DNA from: Kribbella jiaozuonensis
GTDB taxonomy: Bacteria > Actinomycetota > Actinomycetes > Propionibacteriales > Kribbellaceae
Length of the DNA stretch: 64,000 bases
NCBI RefSeq assembly: GCF_005233875.1
Contig: NZ_SZPZ01000003.1
Location: 186,001-250,000 of the forward strand
Direction: 5' to 3'
Of this stretch, positions 1 through 7,925 are shown in pieces. Positions within the stretch are counted from its first letter, which is position 1. Every line of letters begins with the position of its first letter. The translations under genes were made by a program, and so were the position numbers. Under the pieces are notes generated by a model. The model worked only from the letters and a program-made list of their open reading frames with translations, was not told where the DNA came from and made no database searches.

Positions 1-720
1 GGCGGCGGGCAGGTTCGTGGGCAGCATGGCGGGATCCCGATCCCCGGCCCAGCGGTCCTCGCGATCCTGTCCGAGGCACAAGCACCGGTCACCGGCGGCG
101 CAGCGCCGTACGAGATGACGACGCCGACCGGCGCGGCCTTGCTGGCCAGCCTGGCCGACGAGTACGGGACGCTCCCGCCGATGCGGATCCAGCAGACCGG
201 CGTCGGCGCAGGCGGTCGCGACCCGGTCGAGGTGCCGAACATTCTGCGGGTCGTGCTCGGCGAATCGACCGAGAGTTCGGCGACCGAGCTCGTCTACGAG
301 ACCAACGTCGACGACCTCGACCCGCGCATCTGGCCCCAGGTCCTCGCACGGCTGATGGAGGCCGGCGCCGCCGACGCGTGGCTGACGCCGATCCTGATGA
401 AGAAGGGTCGCCCGGCGCACACCCTGTCGGTCCTCGTCGGCAGCGCGAACGCCGAGATGGTCCGGGCGGTGATCCTGTCCGAGACCTCCGCGATCGGTCT
501 GCGCGAGTTCGGCATCCGCAAGCACGCCGCGGATCGCGAGTTCGCCACGGTCGACGTCGAAGGTCAGCGCATCCACGTGAAGATCGCGCGGTACGGCGGT
601 CAGGTGGTCAACGTCCAGCCGGAGTACGACGACGTGGCCGCCGCGGCGTCCGTCCTGAAGAAGCCGGTGAAGTCCATCCTCGCGAAGGCGGTCGCGGCCG
701 GCCATGACCTCTGGGGCTAG
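1..720 (+). CDS. larC: LarC, nickel-pincer cofactor biosynthesis protein (3' part)
   Basis: This is the C-terminal part of LarC, which inserts nickel to finish the nickel-pincer nucleotide cofactor of lactate racemase and related enzymes. The frame is open from base 1, so the start lies outside the window. The first residues contain the HGGIPIPGPAVLAIL stretch typical of LarC, followed by PYEMTTPTGAALL. The later half carries ETNVDDLDP and LMKKGRPAHTLSVL, hallmarks of the second LarC domain, and ends at a TAG at 718-720. In some lactobacilli larC is split by a programmed frameshift; here the visible part is one continuous frame. It converges on the glycosyltransferase gene at 730 with almost no gap. 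Partners larB and larE would be upstream and cannot be seen. Confidence 0.9.
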   Translation, partial: GGGQVRGQHGGIPIPGPAVLAILSEAQAPVTGGAAPYEMTTPTGAALLASLADEYGTLPPMRIQQTGVGAGGRDPVEVPNILRVVLGESTESSATELVYETNVDDLDPRIWPQVLARLMEAGAADAWLTPILMKKGRPAHTLSVLVGSANAEMVRAVILSETSAIGLREFGIRKHAADREFATVDVEGQRIHVKIARYGGQVVNVQPEYDDVAAAASVLKKPVKSILAKAVAAGHDLWG

Positions 721-729
721 GACCGCGCC

Positions 730-2274
730 TTAGTGCGCTTCCGCCTTCTGCGGGACGGCCTTCTGTTTGCGGCGCGGCCAGTCGTACGGCCACCACTGCG
801 CACCACTGCGTCGCGCCCAGACGATCAACCCGATCAGCACGGCCAGCTCGACCGCGGGGCAGAGCGTGTCCCGCAGTCGAGCACTGAAGAACTCCAGCGA
901 GTCCGACAGGCTTGCCGCGACCTGCCGCGCGTTCGGATCGCGGCCCGGTACGTACGCGATCGCGAGCATCGTCGTACGGACGACCATCAGTCCGTCCACC
1001 TTCGACGCGGCGACCGCGGCGAGGGCGACCCAGGCGATGACGTCGTACCAGGGCAGTGAGTACATCGCGGTCAGGACCCAGGCGATCGCGTAGATCGCCG
1101 TGTACCGGATCGCGGCCGGCGTCGGGTCGTCCGGATGTGTCTGCGGGACCAGCGACTTCGGGAACACCTGCGTGAGCAGGATCGCGACCACGATCAGGCC
1201 GACCCAGGCGAGGATCGCCAGGAACGTCCGGACCAGCCCGTTCGGCAGGAAGAGGGTGAAGAAGCTCAGCAGGACCTTGTGCGGCGTACCGGTCGAGATG
1301 AACGACGTCTGCGACCGCGCCTGCTGGAACGCCTGCAGTCCGACGATCGCGTACAGACCGCCCATCGCGATCGCACCGCCGCCGCAGAAGAACGCGGCCT
1401 TCCGTCGATCGGCGCGCAGCGCCCACAGCATGGCGATACCGACCAGGCCGATCGACAGCTTGGTGCACCCCGCAACGCCGATCAGGAGGCCGGCCAGGAA
1501 CACGTGCCGCCGGAACGCCACCAGCGCGATCACCGCGAACATCACCGCGATCGCGTCGTTGTGAGCGCCGGCCAGCACCGACCACAGGATCAGCGGATTC
1601 GCGAGGCCGAGCATGATCACGCGCCGCCGGGCCGGCAGGTCCTTGCCGACCAGCTTCACCAGCAGCAGACCGGTGACCACCAGGCTGATAGCGATCGACA
1701 ACTGCAGCATCCACACGGTGAGCTGCGCGGAGTCGCCGCCGATCAGCGACGAGAGCCACTGGATCCACGTCGCGATCGGACCGTACACACTGCGTGCGCC
1801 CTGCCACGGCCGCTCGGTCGCGGCGATCACCGGGTCGTATCCGAGCCGGATCGTATCCGCCGGCGAGGCCGTGTACGGGTCACCGCCGAGCGCCATGATC
1901 CGCCCGTACGCCGCGTAGATCAGCACGTCGCCGGAAGCCATGGGTGGCACCAACGTGATGGCGGCCGTCGTACCGATGCCTAAGGCAATCAACCGGTCGA
2001 CGCGCGGTGCCCAGCCGTGCCGAAGCGCCTTGGTGGCAAGGAAAACGCCGTACCCGCCGAGCGCGATCGCGACGTAGATCATCACCGACACGAGCCAGTC
2101 GTTGGCATGCGCGTCGAACCAGTACGACGGGAGCCACGGATGCCGACCGGTCAGCGTCAGCACCACAACGGACGGTCCGAGCAGGCCGACCGCGACGATC
2201 AGCACCGTACTCACCAGGTAGAGGGCGACGGCCCGGCGGCCGTACTTGCGTCCGAGCTCGAGATCAGCGCTCAT
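730..2274 (-). CDS. Polytopic GT-C mannosyltransferase-like protein (GT87/MptB-like)
   Basis: A 514-residue protein with about a dozen hydrophobic segments, typical of GT-C glycosyltransferases that use polyprenyl-phosphate sugars at the outer face of the membrane. An acidic SGDVLIYAAYGR motif near residue 115 sits after the second or third membrane segment, where GT-C enzymes carry their catalytic Asp; GGDPYT follows. The C-terminus is basic and cytosolic (RRKQKAVPQK). Its ATG overlaps the stop of the upstream GT2 gene by four bases, so both are in one operon. A GT2 enzyme that could charge a polyprenyl carrier beside a GT-C enzyme that could use it fits assembly of a cell-envelope mannan or arabinan. 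Acceptor and sugar cannot be read from sequence. Confidence 0.75.
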   Translation of the reverse strand: MSADLELGRKYGRRAVALYLVSTVLIVAVGLLGPSVVVLTLTGRHPWLPSYWFDAHANDWLVSVMIYVAIALGGYGVFLATKALRHGWAPRVDRLIALGIGTTAAITLVPPMASGDVLIYAAYGRIMALGGDPYTASPADTIRLGYDPVIAATERPWQGARSVYGPIATWIQWLSSLIGGDSAQLTVWMLQLSIAISLVVTGLLLVKLVGKDLPARRRVIMLGLANPLILWSVLAGAHNDAIAVMFAVIALVAFRRHVFLAGLLIGVAGCTKLSIGLVGIAMLWALRADRRKAAFFCGGGAIAMGGLYAIVGLQAFQQARSQTSFISTGTPHKVLLSFFTLFLPNGLVRTFLAILAWVGLIVVAILLTQVFPKSLVPQTHPDDPTPAAIRYTAIYAIAWVLTAMYSLPWYDVIAWVALAAVAASKVDGLMVVRTTMLAIAYVPGRDPNARQVAASLSDSLEFFSARLRDTLCPAVELAVLIGLIVWARRSGAQWWPYDWPRRKQKAVPQKAEAH

Positions 2275-3077
2275 TGCGCGGACTTCCGCGGGAAGAGACT
2301 GCGGAGCGACGGGCCACCACCGTCCGCGGGGAGCGCACTGCGTGCGGCGAGCGCGCGCCGGACGTGCAGGTACTGCTTCGCGCGGTGCAGCTGACCGCGC
2401 AGATCAGTCCCGGTCGCCCGGTGCCGGACGTCGATCGGCACCTCGAGGATGCGGAAACCCTTCCGGCCGAGATCGATCGTCAGCGCGGTCTCGACCCCGA
2501 ACCCGGCGGCCAGCGGTACGGCGGAGTCGAACGCGGCGCGGGTCAGGCAGCGCTGCCCGGACAACGGCTGCTCCGGCGCCCAGCCGATCGCCTCCTCGAT
2601 CCCGGCCCGCGAGAGCCGTACGACGAAGCCGTGGCCGCCGGCCTTGGACCCGTCGGCACGCACCTGCGCGGGCAGGGTGCCGATGGTCATGTCCGCGCGG
2701 CCGGTCTGCACCGGCTCGATCAGCGGGCCTGCCCCGGACGCGGTGTCGGTCAGGTCGGCGTCGAGGAACAGCAGGTGCCGCGCGCGGGCTCCGTCGCGCT
2801 CAGCGACCGCGGCCGCGCCGGTCTCCATCGCGGCGGCCTTGCCCCGGTTGCGCTCGTGGCGGACCACGACGGCACCGGCGCGCTCGGCGGCTTCCGCCGT
2901 ACCGTCCGTGGAGCCGTCGTCGACGACCACGACCAGGTCCACCCCGATGATCTTGTGCACAGCATCGACGGTCGCCGCGATCCGATCGGCCTCGTCCTTC
3001 GCCGGGATCACACAGGCGACGGCGCGCTCGAACGGCTCGGGGGACACATCGTTGGTGGGCACAGCATGACCGGACAC
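2271..3077 (-). CDS. Family 2 glycosyltransferase
   Basis: A 268-residue GT-A fold enzyme that would transfer a sugar from a nucleotide sugar in the cytoplasm. It opens with VIPAKDEADRI, followed by VVVDDGSTDGT and the metal-binding FLDADLTD. PLSGQRCLTR near residue 180 matches the acceptor-side motif of GT2 enzymes such as glucosyl-3-phosphoglycerate or polyprenyl-phosphate sugar synthases. There is no membrane segment. It is the first gene of a two-gene operon with the GT-C protein, overlapping it by ATGA. A role as polyprenyl-phosphate sugar synthase feeding the GT-C enzyme is the most economical reading, but glucosyl-3-phosphoglycerate synthase-like activity is an alternative. Confidence 0.75.
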   Translation of the reverse strand: MSGHAVPTNDVSPEPFERAVACVIPAKDEADRIAATVDAVHKIIGVDLVVVVDDGSTDGTAEAAERAGAVVVRHERNRGKAAAMETGAAAVAERDGARARHLLFLDADLTDTASGAGPLIEPVQTGRADMTIGTLPAQVRADGSKAGGHGFVVRLSRAGIEEAIGWAPEQPLSGQRCLTRAAFDSAVPLAAGFGVETALTIDLGRKGFRILEVPIDVRHRATGTDLRGQLHRAKQYLHVRRALAARSALPADGGGPSLRSLFPRKSAQ

Positions 3078-3271
3078 AGCACCGCAGCCTAGTTCCTCTC
3101 CAGCCGATCGACCTCGTCAGCGCCGGTCGGCTGTGGATATTCGTCCTTTCGTACGACATGCCGGTCAGCCGGGCGGCCACGGATATCAGCCAGGTGGCAG
3201 ATGTTCCGGGGCGCCGCCGGCAGCAGGATTTGAGGTGTCAGAACGAACACCAACCGGAAGAGGTACCCGAA

Positions 3272-3862
3272 ATGACCCGCACAGTGACCGCCAACATCTC
3301 GCTCTCGCTCGACGGACGGGTGAACGGCACAGGTGGCGATTACGACATGAGCTGGATCGTCCCGCACGCGATCACCGAGGGCGCGCGGGACCACATGATC
3401 CGGGTGACCGAGCCCGCCACCACGGCACTGCTCGGCCGCAAGAACTACCAGGGCTTCGGCGGCTTCTGGCCGGCGGTGGCCGACGACGAGAACGCGGCAC
3501 CGCAGGACCGGGCCTTCTCCCGCTGGCTGAACGAGACCGAGAAGGTGGTCTTCTCCACGACGATGACCGAGACGCCCTGGCAGAACTCCCGGATCGCCGA
3601 CGGCGAGCCCGCGGAGGTGGTCAAGGAGCTGCGCGACCAGGAGGGCGGCGACATCATCGTGCTGGCCAGCACGAGCGTGATCCAGGCGCTGCTGGCCGCC
3701 GACGAGGTGGATCGGCTGAGCATCACCCTCGACCCCGAGCTGGTCGGTGGCGGGGCGCGACTGTTCGAGGACGGGCTGCCGGCCACATCCTGGAAGCTGA
3801 CCGACTCCACCCCGACCGAGTCCGGCGCCCTCTGCCTGCTCTACGACCGGGTCCGCTCCTGA
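3272..3862 (+). CDS. RibD/dihydrofolate-reductase-like protein
   Basis: A 196-residue protein of the RibD C-terminal family, a dihydrofolate-reductase fold that binds NADPH. It starts TVTANISLSLDGRVNG, the usual strand and loop of this family, followed by LLGRKNYQGFGGFWP for cofactor binding and LVGGGARLFEDG near the C-terminus. The ATG at 3272 was chosen because GGAAGAGG lies about eight bases upstream; an in-frame ATG at 3158 would add a poorly conserved extension. Members are often called dihydrofolate reductase family proteins without a proven substrate. It is monocistronic, divergent from the glycosyltransferase operon. Confidence 0.85.
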   Translation: MTRTVTANISLSLDGRVNGTGGDYDMSWIVPHAITEGARDHMIRVTEPATTALLGRKNYQGFGGFWPAVADDENAAPQDRAFSRWLNETEKVVFSTTMTETPWQNSRIADGEPAEVVKELRDQEGGDIIVLASTSVIQALLAADEVDRLSITLDPELVGGGARLFEDGLPATSWKLTDSTPTESGALCLLYDRVRS

Positions 3863-3876
3863 GCAACTTCTGGGAT

Positions 3877-3889
3877 ATTGTCGGACAAT
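3877..3889. promoter_or_regulatory. Palindromic operator candidate upstream of arcA
   Basis: ATTGTC-G-GACAAT is a perfect 6-1-6 palindrome 60 bases before the arcA start. The shape (TTGTC and GACAA half-sites) resembles GntR/FadR-type operators. The regulator is not identifiable here. The same half-site, with wider spacing, occurs ahead of the sulfur operon at 13604-13628. Confidence 0.4.
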
Positions 3890-3948
3890 CAGACAGATTG
3901 AGTGAGCTGCCGTAGCGTGGTGGCACAAACAGAGCGAAGGGGCGGGCT

Positions 3949-5166
3949 ATGACCGAGGCGCAGCAGGACAGCGGCAAGGCGTACGGCGTCGACAGTGAGG
4001 TCGGTGCGCTCCGGACCGTGATGCTGCACCGCCCCGGGAACGAGCTCCGCCGGCTCACCCCGCGCAACAACGACAAGCTGCTGTTCGACGGCATCCCGTG
4101 GGTCGGCCGCGCCCAGGACGAGCACGACGCGTTCGCCCAGGCGCTCCGGGACCGCGATGTCGAGGTGCTGTACCTCGGCGAGCTGCTGACCGAGTCACTC
4201 GCGGATCCGGCGGCCCGGGCGCAGGCGGTCGCCGGCGCCACCGAGGACCTCCGGCTCGGCGACACCTTGCGCGAGTACCTGCAGGCGTCCCTCGGTGAGC
4301 TGGATCCGGCCGGGTTGGCCGAGGCGCTGATGGCCGGCGTACGCAACGACGAGGTCCGGGCGGGTGGGCTCGTGACGTCGCTGCTCGCCCACGAGGACTT
4401 CCTGATCGACCCCCTGCCGAACCTACTCTTCACCCGCGACTCGAGCGTCTGGATCCGGGACTCGGTGGCAGTCACGTCGCTGGCGATGCCGGCCCGGATG
4501 CGCGAGACGCAGCTGACCGAGCTGATCTACACGTTCCACCCGCGGTTCGCCGGCGCGGACAAGGTGTACGACCACCAGCTGGAGCATGTCGAGGGCGGCG
4601 ACGTGCTCGCGCTCGGTCCCGGCGTACTCGCGGTCGGGGTCGGGGAGCGGACCACGCCGGCCGGGGTGGAGCGGCTCGCGCGGCGGGTGTTCTCGAAGGG
4701 GCTCGCGCATACGGTTCTCGCCGTACCGATCGCTCAGCAGCGAGCCACGATGCATCTGGACACCGTGTGCACGATGGTCGACACCGACGCGGTGCTGATG
4801 TACCCGAACATGGCGGAGGAGATGCAGGCGCTCGCGGTCACCACCGACGGCGACCAGCTGCACATCGAGGAGCCCGAGCCGTTCCTGGTCGCGGCCGCGA
4901 AGGCGCTGGGCATCGACACGCTCCGGCGGATCGACACCGGCTTGGACCCGGTGACGGCCGAGCGGGAGCAGTGGGACGACGGGAACAACACCCTCGCCCT
5001 CGCGCCGCGGGTGTGCATCGCCTACGAGCGGACCGTCGAGACCAACGCGCGCCTGGAGGAGTCCGGGATCGAGGTCATCCGGATCTCCGGCTCAGAACTC
5101 GGCTCCGGCCGCGGTGGACCCCGGTGCATGTCCTGCCCGGTACTCCGCGCTCCAGCGACCAGCTGA
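3949..5166 (+). CDS. arcA: Arginine deiminase
   Basis: A 405-residue cytosolic enzyme converting L-arginine to citrulline and ammonia. Motifs in order: EVGALRTVMLHRPG at the N-terminus, FTRDSSVWI around residue 160, HLDTVCTMVDTD near 265, and RCMSCP at 392-397, where Cys393 is the expected nucleophile. Length is normal for the family. The ATG is preceded by a purine-rich GAAGGGGCGG at good distance. Neighbours are not the usual arcB, arcC or arcD, so the full energy-yielding deiminase pathway is not encoded beside it; other parts may lie elsewhere. A GntR-like palindrome at 3877-3889 may control it. The transcript may end at the stem-loop at 5355-5384. Confidence 0.95.
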   Translation: MTEAQQDSGKAYGVDSEVGALRTVMLHRPGNELRRLTPRNNDKLLFDGIPWVGRAQDEHDAFAQALRDRDVEVLYLGELLTESLADPAARAQAVAGATEDLRLGDTLREYLQASLGELDPAGLAEALMAGVRNDEVRAGGLVTSLLAHEDFLIDPLPNLLFTRDSSVWIRDSVAVTSLAMPARMRETQLTELIYTFHPRFAGADKVYDHQLEHVEGGDVLALGPGVLAVGVGERTTPAGVERLARRVFSKGLAHTVLAVPIAQQRATMHLDTVCTMVDTDAVLMYPNMAEEMQALAVTTDGDQLHIEEPEPFLVAAAKALGIDTLRRIDTGLDPVTAEREQWDDGNNTLALAPRVCIAYERTVETNARLEESGIEVIRISGSELGSGRGGPRCMSCPVLRAPATS

Positions 5167-5255
5167 GCGCTTGCTCCGGCCGTCATGTGAGCCCGACGAC
5201 ACGCGGAGTGAGAACGGGGCTTGTGGCGGACGACCTTCGTGAGTACTCTTCCTGT

Positions 5256-5384
5256 CTAGGCCCAGGCCCTGTTGCTCCCCCGTCAGCAGGACTTGGGCCG
5301 TCCACGTACCTGGGCAGATTTATCGATCATGCCTAGACCACATTGAGTAAACGAAACGCCCGGCTGGAGTCCCAGCCGGGCGTT
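5256..5384 (+). ncRNA. Candidate structured small RNA
   Basis: The 231 bases between arcA and the converging SEC-C gene are not coding but are structured. TTGTGG at 5221-5226 and TACTCT at 5244-5249, 17 bases apart, look like a promoter starting transcription near 5256. Just at that point an 8-base arm (GTCTAGGC, 5254-5261) is matched perfectly by GCCTAGAC at 5331-5338. Within it GGCCCAGGCCCTG (5259-5271) can pair with CAGGACTTGGGCC (5287-5299) around a C-rich loop, and GCCCAGG can alternatively pair with CCTGGGC at 5309-5315. The strong hairpin at 5355-5384 closes the unit. I do not recognise the family. An arcA 3' UTR is the alternative. Confidence 0.35.
5355..5384. terminator. Strong bidirectional stem-loop terminator
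   Basis: AACGCCCGGCTGG (5355-5367) pairs perfectly with CCAGCCGGGCGTT (5372-5384), a 13-base stem with a four-base loop. It lies between the convergent arcA and SEC-C genes, so it can serve both directions. There is no clear T-tract, as is common in high-GC actinobacteria. Confidence 0.75.
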
Positions 5385-5397
5385 CGTCGTACCGGAG

Positions 5398-6366
5398 TCA
5401 GCGGATGGTGAGCTGACGGCTGGCGAGGCCCGCTCGCGCGGCTCGCTCCTCGGTGGTCAGCGGCGCCTCGGTGGCCAGCGCCTTCTCGAGGGCGGTGGCG
5501 AAGTCGGCGGCGGGCTTCTCGACGTCGGAGGCCTCGGTGCCGGCCGGAAGCTCCCAGACCGGTGCCAGTACGCCGAGGGCGCGGAAGGAGCCGATCAAGC
5601 GGCTGCCGTCGATCAGCGCGGACGAACCGGCCGCGTGCAGGCGGGCTAGCGCGTCGAGCAGGGTGTCCTCGGTGTGCGGCATCACCCAGCGCAGGTAGAT
5701 GCGGTCGCCGATCTGAGTCCAGTACGCCGCGTCGACCGACTCCAGTCGCACCGTCGGAGCCGCCGCGGCGTTCGCGCGCTCCAGGCCGGCCGCGACCTCA
5801 CCGGTCGGGTCCTCGACGTTCTCGCCGACCCAGTAGTCGAAGCCCTCGTGCACCTTGGCCTCGAGCGGCTTCGAGGTGTCGATCAGGTCCTGCAGCCGCG
5901 GGCCGTCCTTCATCAGGTCGCCGAGCTGGATCGGGTTGCCCGGCTCGGTGTGCAGCGCGGCGGTGATCGCGTGCCCGAGGTCGCGGCTCGGGTCGCCCGA
6001 GGATGCGTGCGTCTGCAGGCCGATCCAGATCGTCTCGTCGTCGCGCACCAGGCCCGGCATCGCCATCGGGAGCAGCGTGACGAGGTTGATCTTCGTCCCC
6101 GCGTTGTCACCTGTCAGCTCGACCTCGACCGTGCCGGACGGGACGATCTCGCGGAACGCGATCAGGTCACACTCGGACGGCAGGCCCTCGAACGGCCGCA
6201 TCACGAACGCGTCGGCGGCCTGCGCCCGGTCCTTGCCGTGGCACTGCTTGAACCGCTTGCCCGAACCGCACGGGCAAGGCTCGCGCGGACCGACGTCCAC
6301 CAGGTCGGCCGGATCGAGGGTGACGGTCGTCGTGTTCTTAGCGCGCTGCCGCGACTTCTTTCCCAT
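5398..6366 (-). CDS. SEC-C motif, DUF5926 family protein
   Basis: A 322-residue soluble protein. After a basic start (MGKKSRQRAK), residues 31-44 hold CPCGSGKRFKQCHG, the zinc-binding SEC-C motif also found at the end of SecA. The rest matches in character the actinobacterial DUF5926 domain, with no recognised catalytic residues. SEC-C motifs bind zinc and can mediate contact with ribosomes or SecB-like partners; the job of this protein is unknown. It is transcribed toward arcA and shares the terminator at 5355-5384. A short gap separates it from the ATP-binding protein gene upstream. Confidence 0.8.
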   Translation of the reverse strand: MGKKSRQRAKNTTTVTLDPADLVDVGPREPCPCGSGKRFKQCHGKDRAQAADAFVMRPFEGLPSECDLIAFREIVPSGTVEVELTGDNAGTKINLVTLLPMAMPGLVRDDETIWIGLQTHASSGDPSRDLGHAITAALHTEPGNPIQLGDLMKDGPRLQDLIDTSKPLEAKVHEGFDYWVGENVEDPTGEVAAGLERANAAAAPTVRLESVDAAYWTQIGDRIYLRWVMPHTEDTLLDALARLHAAGSSALIDGSRLIGSFRALGVLAPVWELPAGTEASDVEKPAADFATALEKALATEAPLTTEERAARAGLASRQLTIR

Positions 6367-6405
6367 AACAGCGCAGTCTTGCAGGGGGAAGCACCGGAGT
6401 GCGAA

Positions 6406-6822
6406 CTAGCTGGGGACGATGGCGTGCACCGTGCGGTGGTGGGCGGCGGTACGGACGTCCCAGCCGGACGTCAGCATGTCGACGATCGCCAGCCCGCGGC
6501 CGCCGACCGACTCCGGATGGGTGTCGTTGATCCGCTGCGGCTCGGTGTCCCCGCGACCGTCGGTGACCTCGACATGAATCCCTGCCCGGTCGATCCACCA
6601 GGCCGCGCGGACCTCACCGGCCGGCAACGGCGGTGCGTACCGGATTGCGTTCGACAGCAGCTCGGAGAGCACCAACTGCGCATCGTCACACGCCGAAGCG
6701 GTGACCCGATAGCGCTTCAGGTAGGCGGCCAGACGGCGGCGGGCATCCGCTACCGCGGACACTTCGTGCGGCAGGACGACGTCCACAACGCTTACGTCGG
6801 CGGGCAGGGTAGCTGAGGACAA
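6406..6822 (-). CDS. RsbW-like ATP-binding protein (anti-sigma/serine kinase type)
   Basis: A 138-residue HATPase domain protein like the anti-sigma kinases and SpoIIAB/RsbW relatives abundant in actinobacteria. It has LVLSELLSNAIRYAPP (N-box), EVTDGRGD (G1-like box) and GGRGLAIVDML (G2 box). I chose a TTG start at 6820-6822 because GAGGAG lies seven bases upstream; a longer frame back to 6975 lacks a ribosome site and adds low-complexity residues. No sigma factor or anti-anti-sigma gene is adjacent, so its partner is unknown. A regulatory region with inverted repeats lies upstream. Confidence 0.8.
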   Translation of the reverse strand: MSSATLPADVSVVDVVLPHEVSAVADARRRLAAYLKRYRVTASACDDAQLVLSELLSNAIRYAPPLPAGEVRAAWWIDRAGIHVEVTDGRGDTEPQRINDTHPESVGGRGLAIVDMLTSGWDVRTAAHHRTVHAIVPS

Positions 6823-7061
6823 GCAGGGTCTCCTCAATAGGTGTACAGCCACAGGAACATCTGCCCACGATCCGGGTCCGGAAAACACCCGCGGGTATTC
6901 CGTTACAAAGCGCGCCGGAGAACCCGCCCGAAAGCCGGGAAACCGTAACGAAATCGACGGAATTGAACGTTGCAATAACCGCCCGCATTCGCCCCACTAC
7001 GTATCCAGACCACGTGACACATGCCACACAAAATCGTTCGCAAGTGTCACAAACCAAGAGC
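6823..7061 (-). promoter_or_regulatory. Non-coding promoter region of the RsbW-like gene
   Basis: About 240 bases, less GC-rich than the surroundings, with no convincing reading frame. GTGACAC (7014-7020) and GTGTCAC (7044-7050) form a perfect 7-base inverted repeat with a 23-base spacer. A second palindromic stretch centres on ACCCGCGGGT near 6885-6895, flanked by CGGAA and TTCCG. These may be regulator sites for the minus-strand gene. No standard -35/-10 pair stands out. Confidence 0.35.
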
Positions 7062-7886
7062 CTAGGTACGACGTCCTACCTCTTCCGGCGGTTCCGCCAG
7101 AACCCTCAGCGCGACGTCCGGGCGGTCGCTGATCACGACGTCGACGCCGAGCTCGCGGCAACGCCGGAGGTCTTCCTCGGCGTTCACGGTCCAGACGTGG
7201 ACCTGGTGGCCGTGCTTCTGTGCGCGGTCGACGTACTCCGGGTGGGCGGTGACGATCTCCAGGCTCGGGCCGGCGTACGAGACCCCGGTCGGGAGCGAGC
7301 CGTCGCGGAAACGGAGCGGGATGCGGTCCATCAGCAGGACCGTGCGGAGCGCAGGCGCCGCCGTACGCATCCGGCGCAGGGAGAGCCAGGAGAAGCTCAT
7401 GACCCGGACCGGTGACTCCGAACCGAGCTTCGGACGGGCCCAGCCGTAGCGGTCCAGGGCCTCGATCAGGCGGCGTTCGACGAGTCCGGCGTACCGGGTC
7501 GGGTGTTTGGTCTCGATGGCCAGCTCGACCGGGCGGCCGGCGTCCCGGACGGTCGCGAGCAGGGTGTCGAGCGTGAGCACCTTCAGCTCGTCGAGATCGG
7601 GCAGGTCGGCCTCGTCGTCGAGATCGGCCCACGGGCGCTTCCACGAGCCCCAGTCGTAGGCCTCGAGCTCCGCGAGGCTCATCGTCGAGAGCACGCCGCG
7701 GCCGTTCGAGGTGCGATCGATCCGGCGGTCGTGCACGCAGACGAGATGACCGTCCGCGGTGAGCCGGACGTCGCACTCGAGTCCGTCCGCGCCGACTTCG
7801 ATGGCCCGGCGGTACGCCGCGAGAGTGTGTTCCGGATTGACTTCACTGGCGCCGCGGTGGGCTACGACGCGCGGGACCTTCCGCAT
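7062..7886 (-). CDS. Glycerophosphodiester phosphodiesterase
   Basis: A 274-residue GDPD-family TIM barrel that hydrolyses glycerophosphodiesters to glycerol-3-phosphate and an alcohol. N-terminal VVAHRGASEVNPEHT carries the catalytic His-Arg, ADGLECDVRLTADG the acidic pair, and VCVHDRRIDRTSNG the second His. C-terminal VHVWTVN and GVDVVISDRPD are family hallmarks. No signal peptide is visible, so it probably acts in the cytoplasm. The ATG at 7886 was chosen since a much longer in-frame upstream extension overlaps the divergent oxidoreductase gene. Divergent neighbours start 40 bases apart. Confidence 0.9.
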   Translation of the reverse strand: MRKVPRVVAHRGASEVNPEHTLAAYRRAIEVGADGLECDVRLTADGHLVCVHDRRIDRTSNGRGVLSTMSLAELEAYDWGSWKRPWADLDDEADLPDLDELKVLTLDTLLATVRDAGRPVELAIETKHPTRYAGLVERRLIEALDRYGWARPKLGSESPVRVMSFSWLSLRRMRTAAPALRTVLLMDRIPLRFRDGSLPTGVSYAGPSLEIVTAHPEYVDRAQKHGHQVHVWTVNAEEDLRRCRELGVDVVISDRPDVALRVLAEPPEEVGRRT

Positions 7887-7925
7887 GAAAGAAACTCTTT
7901 CACACGGTGAGTCAGGATTGTCGAC

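Noticed and set aside
3949..5166. Complete arginine deiminase pathway operon
   Set aside because: arcB, arcC and arcD are not adjacent; neighbours are unrelated.
5256..5340. Possible match to the actinobacterial 6C RNA
   Set aside because: One C-rich loop with five C only; the second C6 hairpin is missing.
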